Assembly (NCBI GenBank): GCA_905221615.1
Contig: CAJNDT010001890.1
Location: 922,602 to 986,601, forward strand
DNA: 64,000 nucleotides
Direction: 5' to 3'
Origin: Symbiodinium sp. CCMP2592
Lineage: Eukaryota > Sar > Dinophyceae > Suessiales > Symbiodiniaceae
The notes under the pieces: model-generated
What the model saw: the letters and a program-made list of their open reading frames with translations, nothing else
Told to the model about the DNA's origin: nothing
The model's database searches: none
Program-made: the position numbers and the translations under genes
Part shown: positions 49,047 through 59,789 of the stretch, piece after piece
How the letters are laid out: each line of letters begins with the position of its first letter
Position numbering within the stretch: position 1 is the stretch's first letter

Positions 49047-51300
49047 GTGTTTGAAGTGGTTCTGGCTTCGGAGTTTGGCGTCCTCGAGCAGACTGACGCT
49101 CGACAGTCATGCGTCTGCATCTTGCCTGCAGTCGCCGGTGCTGGCGCAAACAAGGCAGACGTCGCAGCACCTGTCAGATTGCACAACACTCGTCAATCCT
49201 CAGTGTGCGATTTACGGAGACATGTCTTGTCTGGTTCGAGAGGTCATGTCATCTTCTGGGAGCAGCATGGCGTTTCATCACAACGCAGTCGAACTTATTG
49301 CCACCTAACAGACGGCCGTTAATGGAGCTCAACACACAAATCAGCGAAACTGATCCTAACACCACACGGGGTGCTTCTCGAGGTACCTGCCGAGAATTTG
49401 GATGTCTGATCTTTGCTATTATAATCCACACACACTCATGCAAGCTTAGATTAAGGCTGCGTTTCAATAAATAGGACCGTGGCGGAAACTCCACATCTGC
49501 GTGTTGAAGACTCCCGTCCCCACAGCAACATCCAAGAGTTAGTGAGAGGATCCGTCCATGGGCGGCGAGGCTCGAGCCACTGTGACAACAGCGCAGATCA
49601 GGTTTCGCTTGACAAGAGCCGTTTGCGGATTCTCTGCCTGCAGTGCGCAACCAAGGGGAGTCCAGCTCTTCCGTAACATTGCGTGTCATGCGATGCTGGT
49701 TCAAACTGCAAAGTAGGGATTTGTGCAAGCATCACATGTCAGGGTACCCAAGCCTCAAGGTGTTGTAGCCCCGAGGTCATTGGTTTAAGCGCTTGCAATC
49801 CATCTATTAGGCCACTGAATGCCACTGAGTCGTACACGCAGCTGCAACACCACAACACGGAGACCACGTGCACATTTGTCCTGCGCAACAGCTTCGCATG
49901 CTTCGGCTTGGGCATACCGACGCATAAACGAGCATATTGCCCAGCATCGCGCTACCGACAACCGATGTCGAAGAGCATGAATGTGAGATTTGTTTGGTTG
50001 GCGGAGATCACGTGTTGGGCTTGGGTGACGCGTTGCAAACTGACTAGTCTCCGTCAAAGGGTGCCGGACTTCGGTATGGATCACTGCAGAAGCACCTGCA
50101 AACCATCGGCCCTGCGGCCTTGTAGCGGTGTAACGAGCAGCTGTAGAGACATACTGCAGCAGACTTCCAAATTCAAATAATCCTAGCGGTCCTATAGCGC
50201 TTCCAAATTCAAGTTATGGAGGAATCTGAGACAAGCACTTCAGAATCAGTTCAAAAGCAAGTGCACTGTATTCTCTGAATACGACTAACTATCAGAACCT
50301 ATCTTCCCGAGACCATCCGCGGTGCACCTCCGGATGCTGGATCAATCCTTTGAGGGCGCACCTGGAGTGTGGTTTGCTAATCGTCGTCGTCTTTCGTCAC
50401 AGTTCGGGCATTGTGGGAGGTGATGATACGAGTTATCGTCGAGTTCTCCACGCATGCAGACAGTCGCTGGCGCCCCGGCACGGCACACTCTCGGATGTCG
50501 TCGTTGTGGTGCCGCGCCCCCTGCAAATTCGCAGCTCGCCACAACAGATTTGCTTGCGGCCCCGGTCTTGTTGCCAAGTGCATGGCCGGCGAGTCTAGGA
50601 TGGACAGGCTCAGCAGCCGTGCTGTCCCAGTCTTGCTCGGAAACTTGGAACTGCTCCCACACCGCAATGTGGCACCGGTCCATGTCATGGGAGTTCTTCG
50701 CAGGTCTCTTCATGGACTGCGGAGGCATCGAGCCAGGGCCTCGAGGATGACGCTGACGAATGAGGGCTCGTGGCCTCGAGGCTTCGGGTATCTTCGAAGA
50801 GCTTGCCGTGACTGCTCTGCTTCAGGCTTCGAGGGCTCAACTCGACTCCCTAAGCACCAACTGGTTGTGCGTTGTTGCCGGAACCTGCAACTGGTTGCTC
50901 TGAGGCAGCAGCCCATCATTCTACCCACCATGGCCAGCACCTCTGGGCTGGGCGGTGCTTGTCACAATTTTGGGAAGGCAAGCCACACGCGTGCACACAG
51001 GCATGCGACCTACCAACATGTCCAGAGCTATACAGCCCGCTGAAGAACCTCGCATATCTCGCATAACCTGAGCATGAAGGATATCTATCTCAACCTTGCC
51101 TGCAGAACCCAGGCAGCATGACTGACAGAATGCCAACTACCCAAATCATACATTGACATTCACAGCATTCACACTACATGAACGGCTGAAAACCCGACAA
51201 GGCCTAATCCCTATCCTACCAAACCGTCCTCAAGCCCCGGCCCAGTATCGGCGGGGATATTCCACACCATGCTCCTGACAAGCGGCACTGGCACTCGCAT
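49047..51300. other. Spacer of unit B upstream of gene 2
   Basis: 2.2 kb without telomere-like repeats. Frames up to 210 codons are open on both strands and are shared with unit C only because the DNA is nearly identical, so this is not evidence for genes. A possible retroelement remnant lies at 50342-50728. Any promoter of gene 2 should lie in its first few hundred bases, but no motif stands out. Confidence 0.5.
50342..50728 (-). pseudogene. Possible LINE-type retroelement tail, unit B
   Basis: In a minus frame the end reads VCMRGELDDNSYHHLPQCPN, followed by CDERRRR. This resembles the Cys/His tail after the reverse transcriptase of many LINE-like elements in dinoflagellates (C..C.......H.....CP), with one Cys lost. 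The upstream part is not recognisable. Weak. Confidence 0.25.
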
Positions 51301-51301
51301 C

Positions 51302-51388
51302 TTACCTTTGGTTAGTAGGGAATGGAGGAATGGGGGAATAAAAAACTACTATTACTACCATTCTTCCATTCCCTACTAACCAAAGGTA
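51302..51388. mobile_element. MITE family 11, unit B copy
   Basis: TTACCTTTGGTTAGTAGGG pairs with CCCTACTAACCAAAGGTAA: near-perfect arms of about 30 bp with TA at both ends. Confidence 0.85.
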
Positions 51389-51535
51389 AGCGATACACAG
51401 GTGCGAATCAAGTACTGTAGCATGACATGCCGGAGCCCCGTGGGCGAGATGGACATGTCGGGAAGATCGTGCATGCAGGCATGGTCCGGTCGAATGAAGT
51501 CCTCGCGACAGCGAGAGGGGCGACAACTCTGCGAG

Positions 51536-51625
51536 AGGGAGCGAGAGAGAGAGAGAAAGAGAGAAAGAGACAGAGAGAGAGAGAGAGAGAGAACGAACGA
51601 ACGCGAGCGAGAGAGCGGGACCTGC
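51536..51625. repeat. (GA)n microsatellite, unit B
   Basis: About 75 bp of GAGA with a few AAAG breaks and CGAACGAACG; the homologous tract in unit C (58598-58645) is about 35 bp shorter. Confidence 0.85.
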
Positions 51626-52059
51626 AAACCTACAAGCGGTCCAAGAGGCTTACACTGACACATGCCTACTCAAGCCAAGGGACCCGCCAAGAGATCGCCT
51701 TGAATTGGGCTCGAAGATCTGTCAAAACAACTGATGTGGACTCGTGGCGAGCATCGCTGCTCTGTGCGAGGAAGGGTTTGAGGAAGCGAGGAAGGAATGC
51801 GAAGAGGAGGAGCGAAAAGACAAGCCAAACCCAGAAAGAGTCGAGCACGAAGGAAGGAGTCTGAATTCGCGGGACATGCGCCAGACGCAACAGCATCCAA
51901 TGTAACACAACAGCCTGACGTCAAGCTGCAGCAAATAAGCGCAGAAAGTAGGTTACCGTGCTGGCGTACATGCACTGACGTAAGTCTTAGTTTAAGACGA
52001 ACAGCGTACGCAGACTGCACGTGGAACCGCGGACAACAGACAGCAATGCATGCTTGCAG

Positions 52060-52630
52060 TTGGAGTGATGCGCCTTTTTCGCAGCCAACCCCTCGAGACT
52101 ATACTCCCAGCCAACGATGCATTCTCGGCGTGCGAGATTGGGGCCCGAAAGTACAAGCACCGTCATGGCCCGTGAAGCGAATATATGGATTTCTGCAGAG
52201 ATGATGTCCAAGACCATGGACTGTGTCCAGCCTCATCGTTCATATGTCATGTCGAGCTTTGCCGCAGCTGTGGAAACTCATCCTATAGAGATCACGGACG
52301 GTATCGATGCAGTCTTGCGTAAGGCCGGACAAGGTTACAAAGTACATTATCAAGCCGGGATATTCGGGAGCTGGAAAAACAAGCCTTCGGCTTGCGTTGA
52401 GGCATCCTCGGACCACGGCAAAAAAAAAGACGACCCTTGCAGCAGCAGGCAGTTGCTCGTGTGGGCTCCAGCCAAAGTGTTCATGATCGTATCAAAGATA
52501 TTTGCTGCAGTTATACATCCATTGAGGAGTGGGACATGGCAACTGCTACATGCTCAGCCCATGCTGAGGCCGCAAGTTCTGGCACAGGAACATTCCGTGC
52601 ACACGAGAATGAACATTAAAAAATAAGTCA
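52060..52630 (+). pseudogene. Gag-like relic, unit C
   Basis: The longest open version: 169 codons at 52117-52626 (MSSFAAAVETHPIEITDGID ...). No knuckle remains. The P-loop-like frame of unit B is kept too. Two overlapping long frames in decayed DNA carry little weight. Confidence 0.35.
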
Positions 52631-52654
52631 GCCTGCCCTTGCAGGAGACTCCAC

Positions 52655-55600
52655 TCAGGCCCACTCAGTACGGGTCTCCTCGGCATGAAGTTCCATCTTC
52701 AGCACCGCCGCCTCAGCCACATCTTGATTGCTTTCAAGGCAGGTGTCTTCCTCGCTGACATTCTCGGCTTCGGCATCCGTTTGCTGCGTCTTGTTTCCTG
52801 CAGGCACGGAAGAAAAAGATGCAAAGGAGGTAATTCGGCGCATGGCCAACGCATCTGTGAGCTTGCTGCGGAAGCCTAGCTCCGTGCTTAGGAGGACGAT
52901 CGAGGCGTTCACGTCACGGTAGTCATAGACACAGAGCGCTTCCACAACTTGTCGTACTTCCTTCTCCTGCATGTCTTTCTGGCTTTGAATGAAGTTCGTC
53001 AGATTGTCGCAGAAGTCTTTGGAGGGTACTGGCTTGCCGAGGTTCATGATCCACAGCTCATCATTGCTGCCCAAAGCCTTCTTGTAGAAGAGGGCAGCGA
53101 TTGCAAGCAACAGCATGAGTCCGAGCACGCTCATCATCATCGCAGAGATGGCGGCCGCCAGGCTGTCCAGGACTGCAGGCCCGTCCTCAGGGTCTGGGCC
53201 AAGGCGGCCCAAACCAATTGCCAAGAGCATCACGAGGAGCAGGTTTGTGACACCGTCCACCAGGTTGAGGATCGGAGCCTTCCACGGCAAGTACCAAATC
53301 TGCAGCTGCAGGGACAGTAGCAGGATGCCCAGCAGGAACACAAACTGCACGGCCGGCATGTTTGGCGCCGCGACAGCAGGCATGGAAAGGAGCGGTCCCC
53401 GCGTGAGAAGGACGAGGCCAAACCACCAGACATTCGGTCTAAAGCGGAAGATGAGGAAGCGGACACCTCCTTGGATTGCTTTGCCAGACCAGGAGGGAGC
53501 TTTCCAGGCAAAGAAGAAGCAGGAGCTGAGGAAGGCGCCACTCAAGGCCAAGACGGCTGTACCCAGCAGCTGCATCAGCGTGTGCTCGGCCGAGTTGCAG
53601 AAGACGTCGCTATACTTCAGCACGCTCTCGCTGCCTGCGGGGTGGCGGTAACACATGAAGGGAACCAAGCCTATGTTCGTCATCGTGGTGAAGCTCACCT
53701 GGCAGAACTGGCCGATCGTGCTCATCGTCTTGTACTTCTGCCAGGCCAGCCAAGAAAGGCGGCGGGGAAGGAGCAGGTTGGTGAGGAATGCTGTCGCAAC
53801 AAGACCTGAGAGCACAACGAAGAAGAAGGCACAGTTGCCAGCGAATCGATGCACGGGGCCACCAGCAACGCAGCTGAAGCCGAGGCTGTCCAAGTCCAGG
53901 AGGAAGATCTGGAAGAAGCCGAGAAAGTCCTTGAGTCCGTTCGGCCAGGGCACTGATACGGTCTGTATCACACCCAAGTTCTGAAACAGGGAGACCATCA
54001 TGCCAAAGCTGCAGGTGGTGCAAGTCAGCACACTGGCTTTGGCCGTGTAGCTTGATGTGAGTAGGTAGTAAGAGCTGAATATGCCACAAACCACGATACT
54101 CATGCCGAGAATCCAAAGCGCAGGCAGCGCTACGCCACACTTGGCACACTGGTTGCCCGTGCTGTAGAAATTCTCGGGGCACTCGCTGCAGGTGTGGCCC
54201 ACGCGGCCTCCGTCACAACTGCCTGGTGCTCCCCCAGGGCAATGCGACTGGCAGCGGTAGATCTCCAAGGGTGCTTCCATGCTGCTGAAGTACATGGGCA
54301 GCACTTCGGGCCGTTCTTCACTGCTGCTGTTTCTGAGTCGCTCCACGGTGCTTCCCTTAGGGCAAGACAAGCCCTCGCCGCAGCTCACACAAGCCCCCAG
54401 CGACGCTTCGATCAAGCCTTGTCTACACACGCAGTCTTCCCTTCTGCTCGCAGCAAGTAGCAGGGTCGTGCGGGCCTCGTCGCAGCTGGTGCAACCGGTC
54501 TGGCCCTCCAAGACTTGGTACGATCCCTGATCGCACACGTTACAGGTCTCCCTGCCATGAGAGTCTGTGTAACTCCCAGGTTGGCATGGTGTGCAGCTTG
54601 TCGCTGCGCTCTTTTCCTGAGAAGTCCCCGGCGCACACGGGACGCAGCGGCGGGTGGCGGCTGTGTTGTCCAGGTACTCCTGCGAGAATTTTCCGGGGGT
54701 GCACACTTCGCAGCTTGTTGCATTTGCCCTGTCCATCACGAAGCTGCCTGCGGCATCAGCTAAACCAAAGCCGGTGATGCAATTGGTTTCGATCGGAAGC
54801 CACTCTTGCCACCGCGGTTTGTTGTCTCGGACCCACCGGCATGCAACATCATAGCGCAAGGTCCCGGAAGCGATCGTGAGCAGAAGATCCATGAGCTCTC
54901 CGAGTTCGAAGGTCACCTTGGAAATGAAGCTGCTGACCCTTGGCGCCTGGTTTGCGAAGTTGCTGCTGACTGCTTTACTGATGTAGGTTCCACTTGCAGC
55001 CGTCCTCATGTTGCCCTGGGCCCACTCCGAAGCGGAATAGGGCGGGAACGTGATGAACTGTGGCTGCTGCGTGATGAAGGTTGCGTCCGGCACCCACCAG
55101 TAGTAGAGGATGCGCGTAGTGGAAACAATCGAGACATAGTTGCCCCAGGAGTTGGCCACGGCGATTGCAGTCGGCAGGCCATAGGTCGTCGACCAGAACA
55201 TCATGGCCTGGAGCTTCCACCCGACACCTGCAGTAATCACAGGGATACAGGTCGATGTGTCACTCCGGCACTGGGGAGATATCCACCACTTGTCTGCATG
55301 ACACTTGGCGGCATAGTTGCCATTCGCCAGCACCCGAAGTCCTGCAGCATCACCCGTCCATCTGGCATAGGCTGCCATAGACTCCGGCTTGTAGAAGTCG
55401 GTTTCCTCGCAAAGGAACAGGTCTTGCAAGTTTATGGCATTGATGTCATCGAAGTACTGTTTGGGGTTGTGGTGCGTCAGATTGTAGCCTCGGTAGAAGT
55501 CCAAGGTCAAGCCCTCGGCGTCAAGTGCCTGCTGGAGAACACCCTTGGCGACGTACATCGACTCTTCGCCGTCGTATCCCATGCTGCCCAGATCGACGGG

Positions 55601-56017
55601 CACCAAGTGCGGGTACGTCTCCTTCATATCTTCCACTACGGCAGCATAGGAGGCGGCCCAACAGTCTACGCAGACATGCAGCCGCGTCTCGTTGATGCCA
55701 CACTGTTGATTTGTAGCATTGTTGAAATCCAAACACCCGGCGAGGGCATAAGGCGTGGTGACTGCACTGCGTCCATCCTCCGGGTGTAGCCATGTCTGGT
55801 AGCCCAACACTTCCTCAACCAGGATTCGAGCAATGTCCGATGTCAGGTAGGAAGACTCCCATGCGCCTTGGAAGAATCCAATGGGGATGTCCGTGCCGTC
55901 GAGGGCTTTGATGTGTGATCGCTCAGCCGCTGGAATTGCTTCTGGCAAACATGTTGTAGAAGCACCTCTGCTCGCGACCAGACATACCATGACACGGAAG
56001 AACCAACGCAGCGCCAT
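52655..56017 (-). CDS. Receptor-like multipass protein with OpuAC-like ectodomain, copy 3
   Basis: 1,120 codons, intronless; start and domain order as in copy 2 (MALRWFF, OpuAC-like 33-422, Cys-rich 435-628, about nine membrane segments to about 978, tail). Marks: SLGACVSCGEG in the Cys-rich region, GRETCNVC, ILGMSIVVCGIF, LKYSDVF, QQTDAEAENVSEED in the tail. All Cys of the stalk and the YYWWVPDATF motif are kept, so it should be functional if the family is. The 5' flank holds the doubled leader-like motif. The 3' end is followed on the other strand by the gag-like relic. Confidence 0.8.
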   Translation of the reverse strand: MALRWFFRVMVCLVASRGASTTCLPEAIPAAERSHIKALDGTDIPIGFFQGAWESSYLTSDIARILVEEVLGYQTWLHPEDGRSAVTTPYALAGCLDFNNATNQQCGINETRLHVCVDCWAASYAAVVEDMKETYPHLVPVDLGSMGYDGEESMYVAKGVLQQALDAEGLTLDFYRGYNLTHHNPKQYFDDINAINLQDLFLCEETDFYKPESMAAYARWTGDAAGLRVLANGNYAAKCHADKWWISPQCRSDTSTCIPVITAGVGWKLQAMMFWSTTYGLPTAIAVANSWGNYVSIVSTTRILYYWWVPDATFITQQPQFITFPPYSASEWAQGNMRTAASGTYISKAVSSNFANQAPRVSSFISKVTFELGELMDLLLTIASGTLRYDVACRWVRDNKPRWQEWLPIETNCITGFGLADAAGSFVMDRANATSCEVCTPGKFSQEYLDNTAATRRCVPCAPGTSQEKSAATSCTPCQPGSYTDSHGRETCNVCDQGSYQVLEGQTGCTSCDEARTTLLLAASRREDCVCRQGLIEASLGACVSCGEGLSCPKGSTVERLRNSSSEERPEVLPMYFSSMEAPLEIYRCQSHCPGGAPGSCDGGRVGHTCSECPENFYSTGNQCAKCGVALPALWILGMSIVVCGIFSSYYLLTSSYTAKASVLTCTTCSFGMMVSLFQNLGVIQTVSVPWPNGLKDFLGFFQIFLLDLDSLGFSCVAGGPVHRFAGNCAFFFVVLSGLVATAFLTNLLLPRRLSWLAWQKYKTMSTIGQFCQVSFTTMTNIGLVPFMCYRHPAGSESVLKYSDVFCNSAEHTLMQLLGTAVLALSGAFLSSCFFFAWKAPSWSGKAIQGGVRFLIFRFRPNVWWFGLVLLTRGPLLSMPAVAAPNMPAVQFVFLLGILLLSLQLQIWYLPWKAPILNLVDGVTNLLLVMLLAIGLGRLGPDPEDGPAVLDSLAAAISAMMMSVLGLMLLLAIAALFYKKALGSNDELWIMNLGKPVPSKDFCDNLTNFIQSQKDMQEKEVRQVVEALCVYDYRDVNASIVLLSTELGFRSKLTDALAMRRITSFASFSSVPAGNKTQQTDAEAENVSEEDTCLESNQDVAEAAVLKMELHAEETRTEWA

Positions 56018-56055
56018 GGTCTGGATGATGCGCAGCTACTTCGGCAGGGCGGCAA

Positions 56056-56080
56056 GGCCAAACGGCAGAGCCAAACGGCT
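56056..56080 (-). other. Possible relict spliced-leader pair upstream of gene 3
   Basis: Same doubled 13-base motif as in unit A (AGCCGTTTGGCTC then TGCCGTTTGGCC on the gene strand), 39-63 bases before the ATG. Confidence 0.35.
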
Positions 56081-57381
56081 TCTGCAGTGTTTGAAGTGGT
56101 TCTGGCTTCAGAGTTTGGCGTCCTCGAGCAGACTGACGCTCGACAGTCATGCGTCTGCATCTTGCCTGCAGTCGCCGGTGCTGGCGCAAACAAGGCAGAC
56201 GTCGCAGCACCTGTCAGATTGCACAACACTCGTCAATCCTCAGTGTGCGATTTACGGAGACATGTCTTGTCTGGTTCGAGAGGTCATGTCATCTTCTGGG
56301 AGCGGCATGGCGTTTCATCACAACGCAGTCGAACTTATTGCCACCTAACAGACGGCCGTTAATGGAGCTCAACACACAAATCAGCGAAACTGATCCTAAC
56401 ACCACACGGGGTGCTTCTCGAGGTACCTGCCGAGAATTTGGATGTCTGATCTTTGCTATTATAATCCACACACACTCATGCAAGCTTAGATTAAGGCTGC
56501 GTTTCAATAAATAGGACCGTGGCGGAAACTCCACATCTGCGTGTTGAAGACTCCCGTCCCCACAGCAACATCCAAGAGTTAGTGAGAGGATCCGTCCATG
56601 GGCGGCGAGGCTCGAGCCACTGTGACAACAGCGCAGATCAGGTTTCGCTTGACAAGAGCCGTTTGCGGATTCTCTGCCTGCAGTGCGCAACCAAGGGGAG
56701 TCCAGCTCTTCCGTAACATTGCGTGTCATGCGATGCTGGTTCAAACTGCAAAGTAGGGATTTGTGCAAGCATCACATGTCAGGGTACCCAAGCCTCAAGG
56801 TGTTGTAGCCCCGAGGTCATTGGTTTAAGCGCTTGCAATCCATCTATTGGGCCACTGAATGCCACTGGGTCGTACACGCAGCTGCAACACCACAACACGG
56901 AGACCACGTGCACATTTGTCCTGCGCAACAGCTTCGCATGCTTCGGCTCGGGCATACCGACGCATAAACGAGCATATTGCCCAGCATCGCGCTACCGACA
57001 ACCGATGTCGAAGAGCATGAATGTGAGATTTGTTTGGTTGGCGGAGATCACGTGTTGGGCTTGGGTGACGCGTTGCAAACTGACTAGTCTCCGTCAAAGG
57101 GTGCCGGACTTCGGTATGGATCACTGCAGAAGCACCTGCAAACCATCGGCCCTGCGGCCTTGTAGCGGTGTAACGAGCAGCTGTAGAGACATACTGCAGC
57201 AGACTTCCAAATTCAAATAATCCTAGCGGTCCTATAGCGCTTCCAAATTCAAGTTATGGAGGAATCTGAGACAAGCACTTCAGAATCAGTTCAAAAGCAA
57301 GTGCACTGTATTCTCTGAATACGACTAACTATCAGAACCTATCTTCCCGAGACCATCCGCGGTGCACCTCCGGATGCTGGA

Positions 57382-57768
57382 TCAATCCTTTGAGGGCGCA
57401 CCTGGAGTGTGGTTTGCTAATCGTCGTCGTCTTTCGTCACAGTTCGGGCATTGCGGGAGGTGATGATACGAGTTATCGTCGAGTTCTCCACGCGTGCAGA
57501 CAGTCGCTGGCGCCCCGGCACGGCACACTCTCGGATGTCGTCGTTGTGGTGCCGCGCCCCCTGCAAATTCGCAGCTCGCCACAACAGATTTGCTTGCGGC
57601 CCCGGTCTTGTTGCCAAGTGCATGGCCGGCGAGTCTAGGATGGACAGGCTCAGCAGCCGTGCTGTCCGAGTCTTGCTCGGAAACTTGGAACTGCTCCCAC
57701 ACCGCAATGTGGCACCGGTCCATGTCATGGGAATTCTTCGCAGGTCTCTTCATGGACTGCGGAGGCAT
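57382..57768 (-). pseudogene. Possible LINE-type retroelement tail, unit C
   Basis: Counterpart of 50342-50728, with a few substitutions (VCTRGELDD in place of VCMRGELDD). Same caution. Confidence 0.25.
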
Positions 57769-57893
57769 CGAGCCAGGGCCTCGAGGATGACGCTGACGAA
57801 TGAGGGCTCGTGGCCTCGAGGCTTCGGGTATCTTCGAAGAGCTTGCCGTGACTGCTCTGCTTCAGGCTTCGAGGGCTCAACTCGACTCCCTAA

Positions 57894-57912
57894 ACCCTAA
57901 ACCCTAAACCCT
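57894..57912. repeat. Telomere-like insertion specific to unit C
   Basis: Unit B has CTCCCTAAGCACCAACTGG at 50846; unit C has CTCCCTAA, then 19 bases of ACCCTAA repeats, then CACCAACTGG. The flanks are otherwise identical, so this array arose after the units separated, at a site that already had CCCTAA. Confidence 0.85.
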
Positions 57913-58358
57913 CACCAACTGGTTGTGCGTTGTTGCCGGAACCTGCGCGCTGGTTGCTCTGAGGCAGCAGCCCATCATTCTACCCACCATGGCCAGCACT
58001 TCTGGGCTGGGAGGTGCTTGTCACAATTTTGGGAAGGCAAGCCACACGCGTGCACACAGGCGACCTACCAACATGTCCAGAGCTATACAGCCCGCTGAAG
58101 AACCTCGCATATCTCGCATAACCTGAGCATGAAGGATATCGATCTCAACCTTGCCTGCAGAACCCAGGCAGCATGACTGACACAATGCCAACTACCCAAA
58201 TCGTACATTGACATTCACAGCATTCACACTACATGAACGGCTGAAAACCCGACAAGGCCTAATCCCTATCCTACCAAACCGTCCCCTCAAGCCCCGGCCC
58301 AGTATCGGCGGGGATATTCCACACCATGCTCCTGACAAGCGGCACTGGCACTCGCATC

Positions 58359-58445
58359 TTACCTTTGGTTAGTAGGGAATGGAGGAATGAGGTAATAAAA
58401 AACTACTATTACTACCATTCTTCCATTCCCTACTAACCAAAGGTA
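58359..58445. mobile_element. MITE family 11, unit C copy
   Basis: Same position as in unit B; the loop differs at two bases (GAATGAGGTAATA against GAATGGGGGAATA). Confidence 0.85.
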
Positions 58446-58969
58446 AGCGATACACAGGTGCGAATCAAGTACTGTAGCACGACATGCCGGAGCTCCGTGG
58501 GCGAGATGGACATGTCGGGAAGATCGTGCATGCAGGCATGGTCCGGTCGAATGAAGTCCTCGCGACAGCGAGAGGGGCGACAACTCTGCGAGAGGGAGCG
58601 AGAGAGATAGAGAGAGAGAGAGAGAGAACGAACGCGAGCGAGAGAGCGGGACCTGCAAACCTACAAGCGATCCAAGAGGCTTACACTGACACATGCCTAC
58701 TCAAGCCAAGGGACCCGCCAAGAGATCGCCTTGAATTGGGCTCGAAGATCTGTCAAAACAACTGATGTGGACTCGTGGCGAGCATCGCTGCTCTGTCCGA
58801 GGAAGGGTTTGAGGAAGCGAGGAAGGCACAAGGAAGGAATGCGAAGAGGAGGAACGAAAAGACAAGCCAAACCCAGAAAGAGTCGAGCACGAAGGAAGGA
58901 GTCTGAATTCCTGGGACATGCGCCAGACGCAACAGCATCCAATGTAACACAACAGCCTGACGTCAAGCT

Positions 58970-59136
58970 GCAGCAAATAAGCGCAGAAAGTAGGTTACCG
59001 TGCTGGCGTACATGCACTGACGTAAGTCTTAGTTTAAGACGAACAGTATACACAGACTGCACGTGGAACCGCGGACAACAGACAGCAATGCATGCTTGCA
59101 GTTGGAGTGATGCGCCTTTTTCGCAGCCAACCCCTC
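58970..59136. repeat. Stub of a fourth tandem unit
   Basis: GCAGCAAATAAGC to GCAGCCAACCCCT matches the start of units B and C; similarity stops abruptly at 59137, giving the right edge of the array. Confidence 0.85.
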
Positions 59137-59680
59137 CTTCGGTGCACCAGTATGTCAGATTGCCTTCGGAGATCTAGCCATCTTCGTCCAGTGGCCTGAA
59201 CATGGCAGCGTGCTAGAGGCTGGAGGCTGCAATGACATCCATTGCCAGACGAAGAAAATAATCATGAGCAGCGCTTTGTAGCAAAGGTATCACACACAAG
59301 AAAGCAATGGCAGGTCTTTCTTTGGCATTGCACTGCCGGCATGAAGCAGATATGGAACGTTTGCACCGATGCCGAGCACTCCACGACTTGGCTTGGCTGG
59401 AAGCAGCGGAAGCCACCACTTCAACACCGGTTGCACCTTGAGATCGCGGGCTGACTGCTGAAGGTGGCGGAGTGTTGAAAAGCCAAAGACTGGATCCCAA
59501 GAACAGCCCTCTTCGCCTGCGGTCGCAGCGTTACGCAAAGCAACAGAGGAGCCCACAGATACCAGAGCGCAATCGTCTTCGACTGCGTCGACCCAAGGCA
59601 TTGCTTCTAGGCTTGGAACGGAAGGTACCTAGATATGCAATGTCTGCTAATGGCCCAGAGTTGCTGTGAGGGGCTTGGCT
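59137..59680 (+). other. Region beyond the array, possible coding remnants
   Basis: GC-rich, with + frames such as LKSQRLDPKNSPLRLRSQRY and minus frames of 95-103 codons. The readings contradict one another; no gene is called. Confidence 0.2.
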
Positions 59681-59683
59681 ACT

Positions 59684-59784
59684 ACCTATAGTCTCCATTG
59701 TAGTTCCTTTTGGAGTTACCATTTAGGATCCTTAATGTATAATTGGTTAAACCAGAAGAAAGAACTACTATGCAGACTATAGGT
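59684..59784. mobile_element. MITE family 1, copy 4
   Basis: TACCTATAGTCTCCATTGTAG pairs with CTACTATGCAGACTATAGGTA; TA at both ends. This shows the MITE families extend past the array. Confidence 0.85.
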
Positions 59785-59789
59785 AGACT

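Larger units (their letters stand above)
44918..51927. repeat. Tandem unit B (7.0 kb)
   Basis: Runs from GCAGCAAATAAGC at 44918 to the same sequence at 51928. It holds the gag-like relic, receptor-like gene 2 and a 2.9-kb upstream spacer. It is nearly identical to unit C throughout. Confidence 0.9.
56090..58350. other. Spacer of unit C upstream of gene 3
   Basis: Matches the spacer of unit B base for base over long runs. Contains the LINE-like remnant at 57382-57768 and the telomere-like insertion at 57894. Confidence 0.5.
51928..58969. repeat. Tandem unit C (7.0 kb)
   Basis: Same order as unit B. Differs by point changes, a shorter (GA)n tract, an extra leader-like motif and a telomere-like insertion at 57894-57912. 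Confidence 0.9.

Noticed and set aside
49249-50180. Conserved 159- and 165-codon ORFs in the spacers of units B and C
   Set aside because: Conservation simply reflects near-identical recent duplicates; no codon bias or domain, and both strands are open.
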